From positions 1-12,300 of the forward strand of contig JADYYU010000270.1 of assembly GCA_020853515.1 (NCBI GenBank): DNA of 12,300 nucleotides, read 5' to 3'. The notes beneath the pieces were generated by a model that had not been told where the DNA came from, made no database searches, and saw only the letters and a program-made list of their open reading frames with translations. Below, in pieces: positions 1 to 5,593 of this stretch. How positions within the stretch are numbered: position 1 is the stretch's first letter; each line of letters starts with the position of its first letter. Source of the stretch: Chitinophagaceae bacterium (lineage in GTDB: Bacteria > Bacteroidota > Bacteroidia > Chitinophagales > Chitinophagaceae). The position numbers were made by a program, and so were the translations under genes.

Positions 1-478
1 AGTCCTGCAACGTGATGTAGGGTTCGTAACCGATGCCGGCCAGTAATTCAGCCAACTGCCTTAAAGAGATCTGCTGATGATCAAAGGAAATATTGACCCT
101 TTTGTCGGTAAACTGCACCTGCGAGGAAATGATACCCGGATGCAGTTTGTACAGATTTTCTAAAAGCCACAGGCACGAACTGCAGTGAATTTGTGGCAGG
201 TAAAAGTTAACCTGTGTTTGCTGTTGATTTTTAAATGAAATAATTTTTGCGGCCGTTTCCTCATCATCCAGATAGTGGAATTTAGTTTCATTGATGGCCT
301 TTACCGTATTTCCCGGGGTTTCATTGAAGCAATAATAGTCTTCTAAATGATTTTTTTCCAAAATGGAAAAAATGGTTTTGCAACCGGTACAGCAAAAGAC
401 TTTTTCGCTGATCGTGATCGAATTGTCTTCGCAGGGCTCCCCACAGTGAAAGCAGATGGTTTTAGGTGCTGCTATCAT
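1..478 (-). CDS. ccoI: Heavy-metal translocating P-type ATPase, CcoI/FixI type, N-terminal part (truncated by window edge)
   Basis: Only the first 159 codons are in the window; the gene continues beyond position 1. The product is expected to be an inner-membrane Cu(+)-exporting P1B ATPase that supplies copper for cbb3 cytochrome oxidase assembly. Visible are a Cys-rich N-terminal domain (CxxC at residues 9/12, C16, and CCTGC at 29-33), as in the ATPase-cat_bd domain placed before CcoI-like pumps. It is followed by a heavy-metal-associated domain with the metal site HCSSC (Cys99 and Cys102). The ATG at 478-476 overlaps the stop of the upstream gene as ATGA, so translation is probably coupled. 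The transmembrane and phosphorylation domains lie outside the window. The assignment to CcoI rather than a general CopA rests on the N-terminal Cys domain plus the Fnr-type neighbour; the symbol is therefore likely but not certain. Confidence 0.85.
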   Translation of the reverse strand, partial: MIAAPKTICFHCGEPCEDNSITISEKVFCCTGCKTIFSILEKNHLEDYYCFNETPGNTVKAINETKFHYLDDEETAAKIISFKNQQQTQVNFYLPQIHCSSCLWLLENLYKLHPGIISSQVQFTDKRVNISFDHQQISLRQLAELLAGIGYEPYITLQD

Positions 479-996
479 GCCAGGCTTGCTTTTGGAGTGC
501 CACAGCCTGCACAGTTTTTAAATCTGATATAATATCCGCTATCCTTGATCCACTGCAGTTCTTCAGCAGTTGCAATAAAATCCTGCAGCAAGGTATTGAC
601 GGTTGCGATCTGCTCGATGTTGTTGTCGTTGGCAAAAATATTCTGCAGGTAATCGGCTGCAGATTGCGCTGCGTTCAGCATGGCAGTATGATGTACTTTT
701 ACATTTTTGAATGCCGAACAGTTTTCGGCCCGTTTATTTTCATGGCCGAGTTTCGCCAAAAATGGATACAGCACCAGTTTTTCTTTGCTGTAAAGATTAT
801 CAAACTCGTTACTTATTTTTTTTATGTAAGTATCAAAACCTTCAAGACTATAGTTTTCACTCAGCAATGCAGCCTGCAGTTCAAGCTTTTTAAGTAGCTC
901 ATAAATATGCGGATACCACTGATCAAAAAGCTTTTCTTTAAACGATTCAAACGGGAGGTCCCGAAGTTGATGAAGAGGGAAGGCTGTTGCGGACAT
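475..996 (-). CDS. Small hemerythrin-like helical protein with C-terminal CxxC, upstream of ccoI
   Basis: The product is a soluble, mostly helical protein of 173 residues with no signal peptide or membrane segment. The middle part resembles hemerythrin/HHE bundles: His30 in a first helix, then a KEK..LYPFL segment (71-80) like the H-x-EE..LfP signature, then His102-His103 at the start of a later helix. Several classical ligand histidines are not where they should be, so a diiron site is possible but not shown. The C-terminus has an NCAGCG motif (Cys162, Cys165) that could bind metal or be redox active. ATG 996 is the first start in the frame; its stop overlaps the ATG of the copper ATPase. 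It probably forms an operon with ccoI and may sense or buffer O2, NO or metal, which is inference. An unrelated four-helix protein is the alternative. Confidence 0.7.
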   Translation of the reverse strand: MSATAFPLHQLRDLPFESFKEKLFDQWYPHIYELLKKLELQAALLSENYSLEGFDTYIKKISNEFDNLYSKEKLVLYPFLAKLGHENKRAENCSAFKNVKVHHTAMLNAAQSAADYLQNIFANDNNIEQIATVNTLLQDFIATAEELQWIKDSGYYIRFKNCAGCGTPKASLA

Positions 997-1013
997 AGCT
1001 GAATATTATGCCG

Positions 1014-1021
1014 CAAAAATC
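1014..1021 (-). promoter_or_regulatory. Weak candidate -7 element for the hemerythrin-like/ccoI operon
   Basis: The minus strand reads GATTTTTG, one mismatch from the Bacteroidota TAnnTTTG -7 consensus, 17 bases before the ATG at 996. If used, transcription would start near 1008-1011, which would place the centre of the palindrome at 1063-1082 about 61-65 bases upstream, the usual class I position for Crp/Fnr activators. Single imperfect matches are common by chance, so this is weak. Confidence 0.25.
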
Positions 1022-1062
1022 CTCCGAAGGGGGCTTTGATTTTATGATATAGCCGATTAGTG

Positions 1063-1082
1063 AATATGATTTTTATCATATT
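1063..1082. promoter_or_regulatory. FNR-box-like operator palindrome
   Basis: A perfect inverted repeat: arms AATATGAT and ATCATATT around a TTTT spacer. The 14-bp core ATGAT-N4-ATCAT differs from the classical FNR box TTGAT-N4-ATCAA only in the outermost base of each arm. It lies between the crp/fnr-type gene and the hemerythrin-like/ccoI genes, 67-86 bases upstream of the latter's ATG. That is a sensible place for an activator site. The neighbouring regulator has Ile where E. coli FNR has Ser212 in its recognition helix, so a shifted outer base would not be surprising (inference). A transcription terminator is less likely because the stem is pure AT apart from one G-C pair per arm and has no following T run. 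Confidence 0.55.
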
Positions 1083-1090
1083 ACCGGCCT

Positions 1091-1804
1091 CTAATCGTTG
1101 ATATTAGCTGTTTTGAGCAGTTTTTTCAGATCGAGTATCTGTATCTTTTTACCGATTAGCAAGATGATCTTATCCTTATTAAATTCTGATAGCAGGCGGA
1201 TGGCCGTTTCGGTAGAAGTACCGACAATATTGGCAATATCTTCGCGGCTGAACTGTGCGTCAATGGTGATGCCGTCAGGTTCAAATCCATAAGTTTCTTT
1301 AATAAAAAGGATGGCCTCAGCAACCCGTTCACGCACCGGTTTTTGTGCCAAATGAGTGATTTGCAGTTCTGCTTTTCGCAGGTCATCCGATAGCAGTTTC
1401 ATCATTTCAAGCGCCAGATTACTGTCTTTTTGCAAAATTGTCAGAAACAGTTCTTTGGGTATAAAGCACACACCGCTTTCCTCAATAGAAATGGCAGAAG
1501 AACTATACAGGTCGCCACTGAGCAATGCCCGGTAACCTAAGGGGTCACCCGGTTTTACCAGGCGGGTGATCTGCTCTTTACCATCATCGCCCAGTTTGGC
1601 CAGTTTGATTTTTCCACGGTTGACACAAAATACACCATGAGGACGGGTTCCTTCTTTAAAAATGAATTCGCCCTTTTTATACTGGGTACAAATTTTTTCA
1701 GCATTAATTTCCTGCAAGCTATCATACTTTGCCTGGCAAAATATATTGGTAAAGCGTTTAGCACAATGGTTACAATCGGCCGCCGGAATGTGTTCGAATG
1801 ACAT
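1091..1804 (-). CDS. Crp/Fnr family transcriptional regulator, probably FNR-like oxygen sensor
   Basis: The product is a 237-residue cytoplasmic DNA-binding regulator. An N-terminal Cys region is followed by a cyclic-nucleotide-binding-type beta-roll (about 37-125), a dimerisation helix (about 126-155) and a winged HTH (about 155-225). The recognition helix region reads GTSTETAIRLLSEF, close to FNR but with Ile in place of Ser212. Cysteines at 11, 14, 23 and 113 match E. coli FNR Cys20, Cys23 and Cys122 exactly with an offset of nine, and Cys29 approximately (three residues late), so an O2-labile [4Fe-4S] cluster is plausible. A longer frame reaches a TTG at 1813, but that TTG is part of a perfect -7 promoter element (TATATTTG), so ATG 1804 is chosen. 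The neighbours (hemerythrin-like protein, copper ATPase for cbb3 oxidase) suggest control of microaerobic respiration. A cluster-free Crp-type regulator remains possible. Confidence 0.9.
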   Translation of the reverse strand: MSFEHIPAADCNHCAKRFTNIFCQAKYDSLQEINAEKICTQYKKGEFIFKEGTRPHGVFCVNRGKIKLAKLGDDGKEQITRLVKPGDPLGYRALLSGDLYSSSAISIEESGVCFIPKELFLTILQKDSNLALEMMKLLSDDLRKAELQITHLAQKPVRERVAEAILFIKETYGFEPDGITIDAQFSREDIANIVGTSTETAIRLLSEFNKDKIILLIGKKIQILDLKKLLKTANIND

Positions 1805-1810
1805 GCGGGA

Positions 1811-1818
1811 CAAATATA
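1811..1818 (-). promoter_or_regulatory. -7 promoter element of the crp/fnr-type gene
   Basis: The minus strand has TATATTTG, a perfect match to the Bacteroidota TAnnTTTG element, ending 6 bases before ATG 1804. A TTTG that could serve as the -33 element is at 1842-1845, with a rather long 23-base spacer. The 5' leader would be very short. Confidence 0.55.
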
Positions 1819-1850
1819 GTATGTGAACTTTTAAAAAGCGACAAATACAA

Positions 1851-1877
1851 GTCCGCAGGTCACATTTTAGCTGCGAC
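1851..1877. repeat. Imperfect inverted repeat upstream of the crp/fnr-type gene
   Basis: GTCcGCAG at 1851-1858 and CTGCGAC at 1871-1877 pair over seven bases with one bulged base and a 12-base loop. It sits between the YARHG gene stop (1886) and the regulator's promoter. It could be a weak terminator for the upstream operon or an operator; there is no clean T run behind it on the minus strand, so neither role is secure. Confidence 0.25.
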
Positions 1878-1885
1878 TGTATATT

Positions 1886-2743
1886 TTAACGGCTAAATTC
1901 ATCATAATATTTTTCTGCATGGTTTTCATACCGTTTCAACAAATCAATATTTTCTTTTTCAAGTGCCGTCAGATCATTGCGTACATCCACATTCATAGGT
2001 ACATACCAATCTACCAGGCCGTCAAAAATGTAACGCATCTTTCTGTTGCGGAATGAATAACCATGTCGGGCGTAAATGGCATTGCGGATCAGTTCAAGAT
2101 CGCCTTTGTACAGGTTTTCAACATCTTTGCTGCTAAGCTTTTGTTTGGACGCATTGATCTCGATAACTTTTTTGGTCACCGCTTCATGACTGCCTTCATC
2201 ACTTACATTGCCGGTGTACAAGGCGGCCCCTTCAATAGATTCATCAAAATTATTATCCGCATTGTACACAAATGTTTTTTTACTTAATTCAAACTTGCGG
2301 ACTGGTACCGCAATTGTTTTGTCATTGCTGTACCATTTGCCTGTCACGCTGAGCTTGCTGGTATCGAGGGTAAATTCAAAGTGTCCGTCATGTTTGTCGT
2401 CGCCCGGTTCGGCCGCATTGACTTCAAAAAGGGCACCACTTTGCTTGTAGGTCCCGTTAAAGGGTCTGTCGTTGCCAGCTATAATACTGCGACCCGTTGC
2501 TTTGCCATCTTCAAGGGTGCTGATGGTAATATTGATCAGGTTTGAATAGGTTCCGTTTTGGGCAGGGTCCATTTTTTCGGCCTCAAAGCCACCTACATAA
2601 GATGCATAATAAACATGGGTCGGCTTGGCTGTTTCGGTTTTGGCCGTCGTGGTTTCGGTTTGAATGTTGTCTGTTTTTTTCTCGGTTTCATTACAAGCGC
2701 CCAGCAGACTGAGTGACAGCAGGGCGATGATTGTTTTTTGCAT
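1886..2743 (-). CDS. YARHG domain lipoprotein
   Basis: A 285-residue predicted lipoprotein. The signal peptide ends in the lipobox LLGAC with Cys17, followed by a Thr/Lys/Glu-rich linker (18-42). The central region (43-160) is beta-rich and has no motif I recognise; it reads like a small barrel or ligand-binding fold. The C-terminal part (about 205-285) is a YARHG domain: YARHGYSF at 224-231, followed by an Arg/Trp/Tyr-rich segment. YARHG domains occur in extracellular or envelope proteins; their function is not known. ATG 2743 is required for the signal peptide, although it lies 53 bp inside the preceding DUF2306 gene. It is the last gene of a compact three-gene unit and probably sits in the inner leaflet of the outer membrane or the outer leaflet of the inner membrane. 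Confidence 0.88.
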   Translation of the reverse strand: MQKTIIALLSLSLLGACNETEKKTDNIQTETTTAKTETAKPTHVYYASYVGGFEAEKMDPAQNGTYSNLINITISTLEDGKATGRSIIAGNDRPFNGTYKQSGALFEVNAAEPGDDKHDGHFEFTLDTSKLSVTGKWYSNDKTIAVPVRKFELSKKTFVYNADNNFDESIEGAALYTGNVSDEGSHEAVTKKVIEINASKQKLSSKDVENLYKGDLELIRNAIYARHGYSFRNRKMRYIFDGLVDWYVPMNVDVRNDLTALEKENIDLLKRYENHAEKYYDEFSR

Positions 2744-3371
2744 GGTGTATAAATTTAAAAATAATTATTTCGGCAATCAGCAGGTTCACAACCCAGCTTA
2801 ACCACGCAACCATCCGATAGTTGTCCATAGGTGCGGGGTGGAACAAATATACTAAAATATATTTCCAGGCACGTAATGAAATAGCCGACAGGGTCAATGC
2901 AAAACTCCGTATCATCCATTTGCGGTGGCCGGTTATATCTTTTTTTCTGATACTGACTATGGCCATTAATGTGCTGTAGAACCACAGCAGTGCCAGCAGG
3001 CAAAAAGAGATCTGCGATGTGGGTCCGCCATTGGCATAAAGGCCCATTACAAATCCTGACGGGGCTACGAGTATTAAAACGAATCCGGTATAGATCCATC
3101 CTGACAAACGATGAAGCTTTTTGAAGTGCTTTAACAGGAAAGGACTGAACTGAATAAATCCGGCCGGCAGCACAAAAAGTGCAGTGTACACATGGGTAAA
3201 AAAGGCAATCCGGTAATGTAGCAAACCGATCTCTTGCTGTTTGATTCCTAAAAAGGCAACATCTGTATTGTATGGAATGTACTGCAGTGTGATGCCTGAC
3301 ATTAAATAACAGAAATAGAGATAAATAGAACTCAGCAGAAAAATGATAATATGGTTACGGGTAATGAGCAA
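2691..3371 (-). CDS. DUF2306 family multi-pass membrane protein
   Basis: A 226-residue integral membrane protein with about six hydrophobic helices (roughly 7-27, 57-76, 92-111, 119-140, 152-175, 186-207). Family-type signatures are LHRLSGWIY (86-94), a small-residue helix with SG (105-106), and GHRKWMIRSFAL (148-159). The conserved histidines at helix ends (His60, His87, His149) are typical of this uncharacterised family. No ATG is available near the start: the frame opens after a TGA at 3383-3381, and the only sensible start is TTG 3371, 1 bp after the hydrolase stop. That implies translational coupling. The C-terminal 17 codons overlap the lipoprotein gene in another frame. The function is unknown; linkage to an envelope hydrolase and a lipoprotein suggests an envelope role. 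Confidence 0.85.
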   Translation of the reverse strand: MLITRNHIIIFLLSSIYLYFCYLMSGITLQYIPYNTDVAFLGIKQQEIGLLHYRIAFFTHVYTALFVLPAGFIQFSPFLLKHFKKLHRLSGWIYTGFVLILVAPSGFVMGLYANGGPTSQISFCLLALLWFYSTLMAIVSIRKKDITGHRKWMIRSFALTLSAISLRAWKYILVYLFHPAPMDNYRMVAWLSWVVNLLIAEIIIFKFIHHAKNNHRPAVTQSAGRL

Positions 3372-3372
3372 T

Positions 3373-4419
3373 TTATAATTTCATCTTGCTGCCTGCAATA
3401 TTACTGCGTTCATATTCTTTTTCAAAAGGAATGTTTTCACCATTCAGCACCCGCATAAAGTAATTTTTGATAGCCGCACTCATGGTAAACGAACGGCCGG
3501 GAATATTTAAGAAATAGCTGTGATTTTTTCCAACCGCTTCATGAAAATCCATATAGTGTACATGCCGTTCGAAGGGTAATTTGGGTTTGCTGCCCAGTTT
3601 ACGATTGCCTGAAATTAGCATGGCACCTGCCAGTCGCTGATCTGCCTTGTTGTAATGGACATAAATTTGTTTTGCAAAATCAATTTTCGAGATCCAGCGG
3701 TGGTGGTTCTTTCGATTCACACAGGCGGCGTTGAAGATGATATTGTCAATAAATTTTTGATGGCTAAAAGTTGTAAAGAGCCCTTCCAGCATCATGCGCC
3801 GGAACATCAGGTTGCCCATGCTGTGCAAAAACAGACTGATGTTTACCTGCTCAAAGAGCCGGGTGGTGTTTTTGATTGTTTGAATTTCTTTTAAAAAATG
3901 GGTGTACTGGATATAGGAGTTGAGTGAATTATTGAATGAAAAATAATAATTTTTTCTGCCGCCCAGTTTGCTGTTGATACTGGCATAGTCAAACAAGATC
4001 ACATTTACATGGTAGGTAGCCTGCATCAGCGTAGCTCTTTGCAGGTTGCCGGTAAATGTTTTGCCCATACCTTCTGTGTATAATACCCAGTTTCTTTTTG
4101 TAAAAAGTGCAATACCGGCCGACAACGAATTTATTTCCTGAACGTAAGTAGTATCACTTCTTTTGCAAATATATAAGATATGCTGCTGTCCGGTGTCCGT
4201 TTGTTCACCTGCAAATTTTTTTATACCTGCGGTGAAATGCCGGTTTGAAACCATCAGAAAGGCCGTATCACCTTTGATGACCGGGGCATCAGTGCTGTAA
4301 ATGATTTTGTCCCAAACGGTGACCTCAGATAGCCATGATGCCTTATTTTTTGCTTTGCATGCGTAAGCACCGGCTGTGCAAAGCAGGAATACCACAATGG
4401 CCAGTGCATTTTTGATCAT
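3373..4419 (-). CDS. Exported DUF900-like alpha/beta hydrolase
   Basis: A 348-residue protein with an N-terminal hydrophobic signal (5-20) ending AYAC; the Cys at 21 could be a lipid attachment site, but Tyr at -2 and Ala at -3 make a poor lipobox, so ordinary export is equally possible. It is organised as an alpha/beta hydrolase: a strand ending in YTEG (114-117) at the usual oxyanion position, the nucleophile elbow LHSMGN with Ser200, an acid at Asp260 in a YNKADQRL segment, and His300 in GKNHSYF. This order and the NKADQRLAGA segment resemble the DUF900 family (alpha/beta hydrolase of unknown function), except that the usual HGYN is replaced by TEGM. The substrate is unknown; an ester, lipid or peptide is possible. 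It is the first gene of a three-gene unit driven by the promoter at 4424-4431. Confidence 0.82.
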   Translation of the reverse strand: MIKNALAIVVFLLCTAGAYACKAKNKASWLSEVTVWDKIIYSTDAPVIKGDTAFLMVSNRHFTAGIKKFAGEQTDTGQQHILYICKRSDTTYVQEINSLSAGIALFTKRNWVLYTEGMGKTFTGNLQRATLMQATYHVNVILFDYASINSKLGGRKNYYFSFNNSLNSYIQYTHFLKEIQTIKNTTRLFEQVNISLFLHSMGNLMFRRMMLEGLFTTFSHQKFIDNIIFNAACVNRKNHHRWISKIDFAKQIYVHYNKADQRLAGAMLISGNRKLGSKPKLPFERHVHYMDFHEAVGKNHSYFLNIPGRSFTMSAAIKNYFMRVLNGENIPFEKEYERSNIAGSKMKL

Positions 4420-4607
4420 GATGCAAAAATAGTTTAAATTGTATTGAATATGGTCATGAGCAGGCGGCCGGTGCCTGGATGAAGTGAAATATCAGTCTGG
4501 TTGGCGGTCATTGTGAGCCCTTATAAGGTGAAAAATGGGTATAAATTGTACACGATTATTTCATGCGATGAAGCCATGATTTTAGTCGGCTTTTTCGAGA
4601 AAATGAA
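4420..4607. other. Divergent intergenic region between hydrolase and GGGP synthase
   Basis: About 190 bases separate the two start regions. Apart from the -7 elements at each end I see no repeat, RNA gene or conserved small frame. The open frame extending upstream of the synthase to a TTG at 4501 looks non-coding: its translation has no resemblance to the family. Confidence 0.5.
4424..4431 (-). promoter_or_regulatory. -7 promoter element of the hydrolase/DUF2306/YARHG unit
   Basis: The minus strand reads TATTTTTG, a perfect TAnnTTTG match, ending only 4 bases before ATG 4419. A transcript from it would be nearly leaderless. No TTTG -33 element is obvious upstream. Confidence 0.45.
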
Positions 4608-4615
4608 TATCTTTG
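4608..4615 (+). promoter_or_regulatory. -7 promoter element of the GGGP synthase gene
   Basis: TATCTTTG, a perfect TAnnTTTG match, ends 8 bases before ATG 4624. The same arrangement appears in front of two other genes here. It supports ATG 4624 over the earlier ATG 4603, which would lie upstream of this element. No clean -33 TTTG is visible. Confidence 0.45.
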
Positions 4616-4623
4616 TCACCTGC

Positions 4624-5385
4624 ATGAAGCAACGACTTGTATATAACTCATTGTTGGCGCTACGCCCAAATAAACAGAAGGCATTCGCTGTATTGGTTGA
4701 TCCGGATAAGGTCGACCTCAGTGATGTGCAGAAACTGGCCTCGTTATGCAATGATGCGGCCGTTGATTACCTTTTTATAGGTGGCAGTCTCATGATTTCG
4801 CAGCATCTGGATGAATGTATCAAACTCTTCAAGTCGTACAGCGATATTCCGGTTATATTATTTCCCGGCAGTCCTTCGCAGGTAAGCCGCTACGCGGATG
4901 CACTTTTTTATCTTTCCCTCATTTCAGGCCGAAATGCCGAGTTGCTGATAGGAGCCCATGTTGTCTCTGCACCTATGGTGAAAGCCAGCGGACTGGAAAT
5001 TATTTCTACCGGTTATATGGTGATTGATGGAGGAGCACCAACCACGGTTTCGTATATGAGTCATAGTGCACCTATACCGCACGATAAAAATGATATCGCG
5101 ATCTGCACTGCCATGGCAGGAGAAATGCAGGGTAAGCATGTACTGTATATGGACGCCGGCAGTGGTGCAAAAAACCCGATCAGCGAAACCATGATTCAAA
5201 AGGTATCTATGCATACCGATTTGCCACTGATTGTGGGCGGAGGAATCCGCGAGGCAGAAAAAGCGTATCTCAATTGCAAAGCCGGTGCTGATGTGATCGT
5301 GGTGGGCAATGCCATCGAAAAGGATCTTAACCTCATCAAAGAGATCTCTTCGGCAGTGCATCAATGCAGTGTAAGGGTAGGTTAA
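4624..5385 (+). CDS. pcrB: Geranylgeranylglyceryl / heptaprenylglyceryl phosphate synthase (PcrB/GGGPS family)
   Basis: A 253-residue cytosolic TIM-barrel prenyltransferase that joins a polyprenyl diphosphate to the 3-hydroxyl of sn-glycerol-1-phosphate, the first ether-lipid step known from archaea and also found in Bacteroidota. Family motifs, numbered from ATG 4624, are VDPDK at 25-29 (Mg2+/diphosphate site), GGS 53-55, FPGS 80-83, SGRNAELLIGAH 101-112, STGYMVIDGG 128-137, MDAGSGA 176-182, VGGGIR 204-209 and VVGNAIE 226-232 (phosphate-binding loops). The length fits the family. The frame is open upstream to a TTG at 4501, but the homologous part begins at about residue 1 from 4624 and a perfect -7 element sits just before it. 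The prenyl chain length cannot be read reliably from the sequence. It is transcribed alone, divergent from the hydrolase unit. Confidence 0.93.
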   Translation: MKQRLVYNSLLALRPNKQKAFAVLVDPDKVDLSDVQKLASLCNDAAVDYLFIGGSLMISQHLDECIKLFKSYSDIPVILFPGSPSQVSRYADALFYLSLISGRNAELLIGAHVVSAPMVKASGLEIISTGYMVIDGGAPTTVSYMSHSAPIPHDKNDIAICTAMAGEMQGKHVLYMDAGSGAKNPISETMIQKVSMHTDLPLIVGGGIREAEKAYLNCKAGADVIVVGNAIEKDLNLIKEISSAVHQCSVRVG

Positions 5386-5593
5386 AGTACTGAGTCGTTT
5401 TTTCAGCAGTTAATTATTCAGATTGTCAAACAACCAAAGCTGCTTTTATTTGACCTTACTGCAATTTGCCATGAGAATTAATCCTTAACGCTCATACATA
5501 TTCTCATCGTTCCATAACGGCACGTTCAGGGAGTACATCATTGACTGCGAGTATCTGTAAAAATCAGTGGTAGCATCAGAAAATATTGCTGAC
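5386..5593. other. Convergent intergenic region with possible coding remnant
   Basis: This 208-base gap lies between two converging genes. It holds an inverted repeat (5471-5507) and, on the minus strand, an open stretch of 37 codons (about 5488-5598, ending in TAA) with protein-like composition. That stretch lacks an ATG near its 5' end and overlaps the stop of the neighbouring gene in another frame. No strong terminator with a T run is visible. Confidence 0.4.
5471..5507. repeat. 8-bp perfect inverted repeat
   Basis: ATGAGAAT (5471-5478) and ATTCTCAT (5500-5507) are exact reverse complements with a 21-base loop. It may be a weak bidirectional terminator for the converging genes, but it has no adjacent T run and an 8-bp match in a gap of this size can arise by chance. 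Confidence 0.3.

Noticed and set aside
1021..1034. Small UUCG-type hairpin followed by a T run, in the leader of the hemerythrin-like gene
   Set aside because: Stem of about three uninterrupted pairs; not convincing as terminator or attenuator.
1805..1813. TTG start for the Crp/Fnr-type regulator
   Set aside because: The TTG belongs to the TATATTTG promoter element; ATG 1804 is 9 bases downstream.
4501..4623. Upstream extension of the GGGP synthase frame to a TTG start
   Set aside because: The extra 41 codons do not look like the family's N-terminus and include a perfect -7 promoter element; ATG 4624 gives the usual length.
5405..5450. AGCAG/CTGCT stem followed by a T-rich stretch as a terminator for the GGGP synthase gene
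   Set aside because: Only a five-base perfect stem with a loop of about 30 bases; too weak to call.
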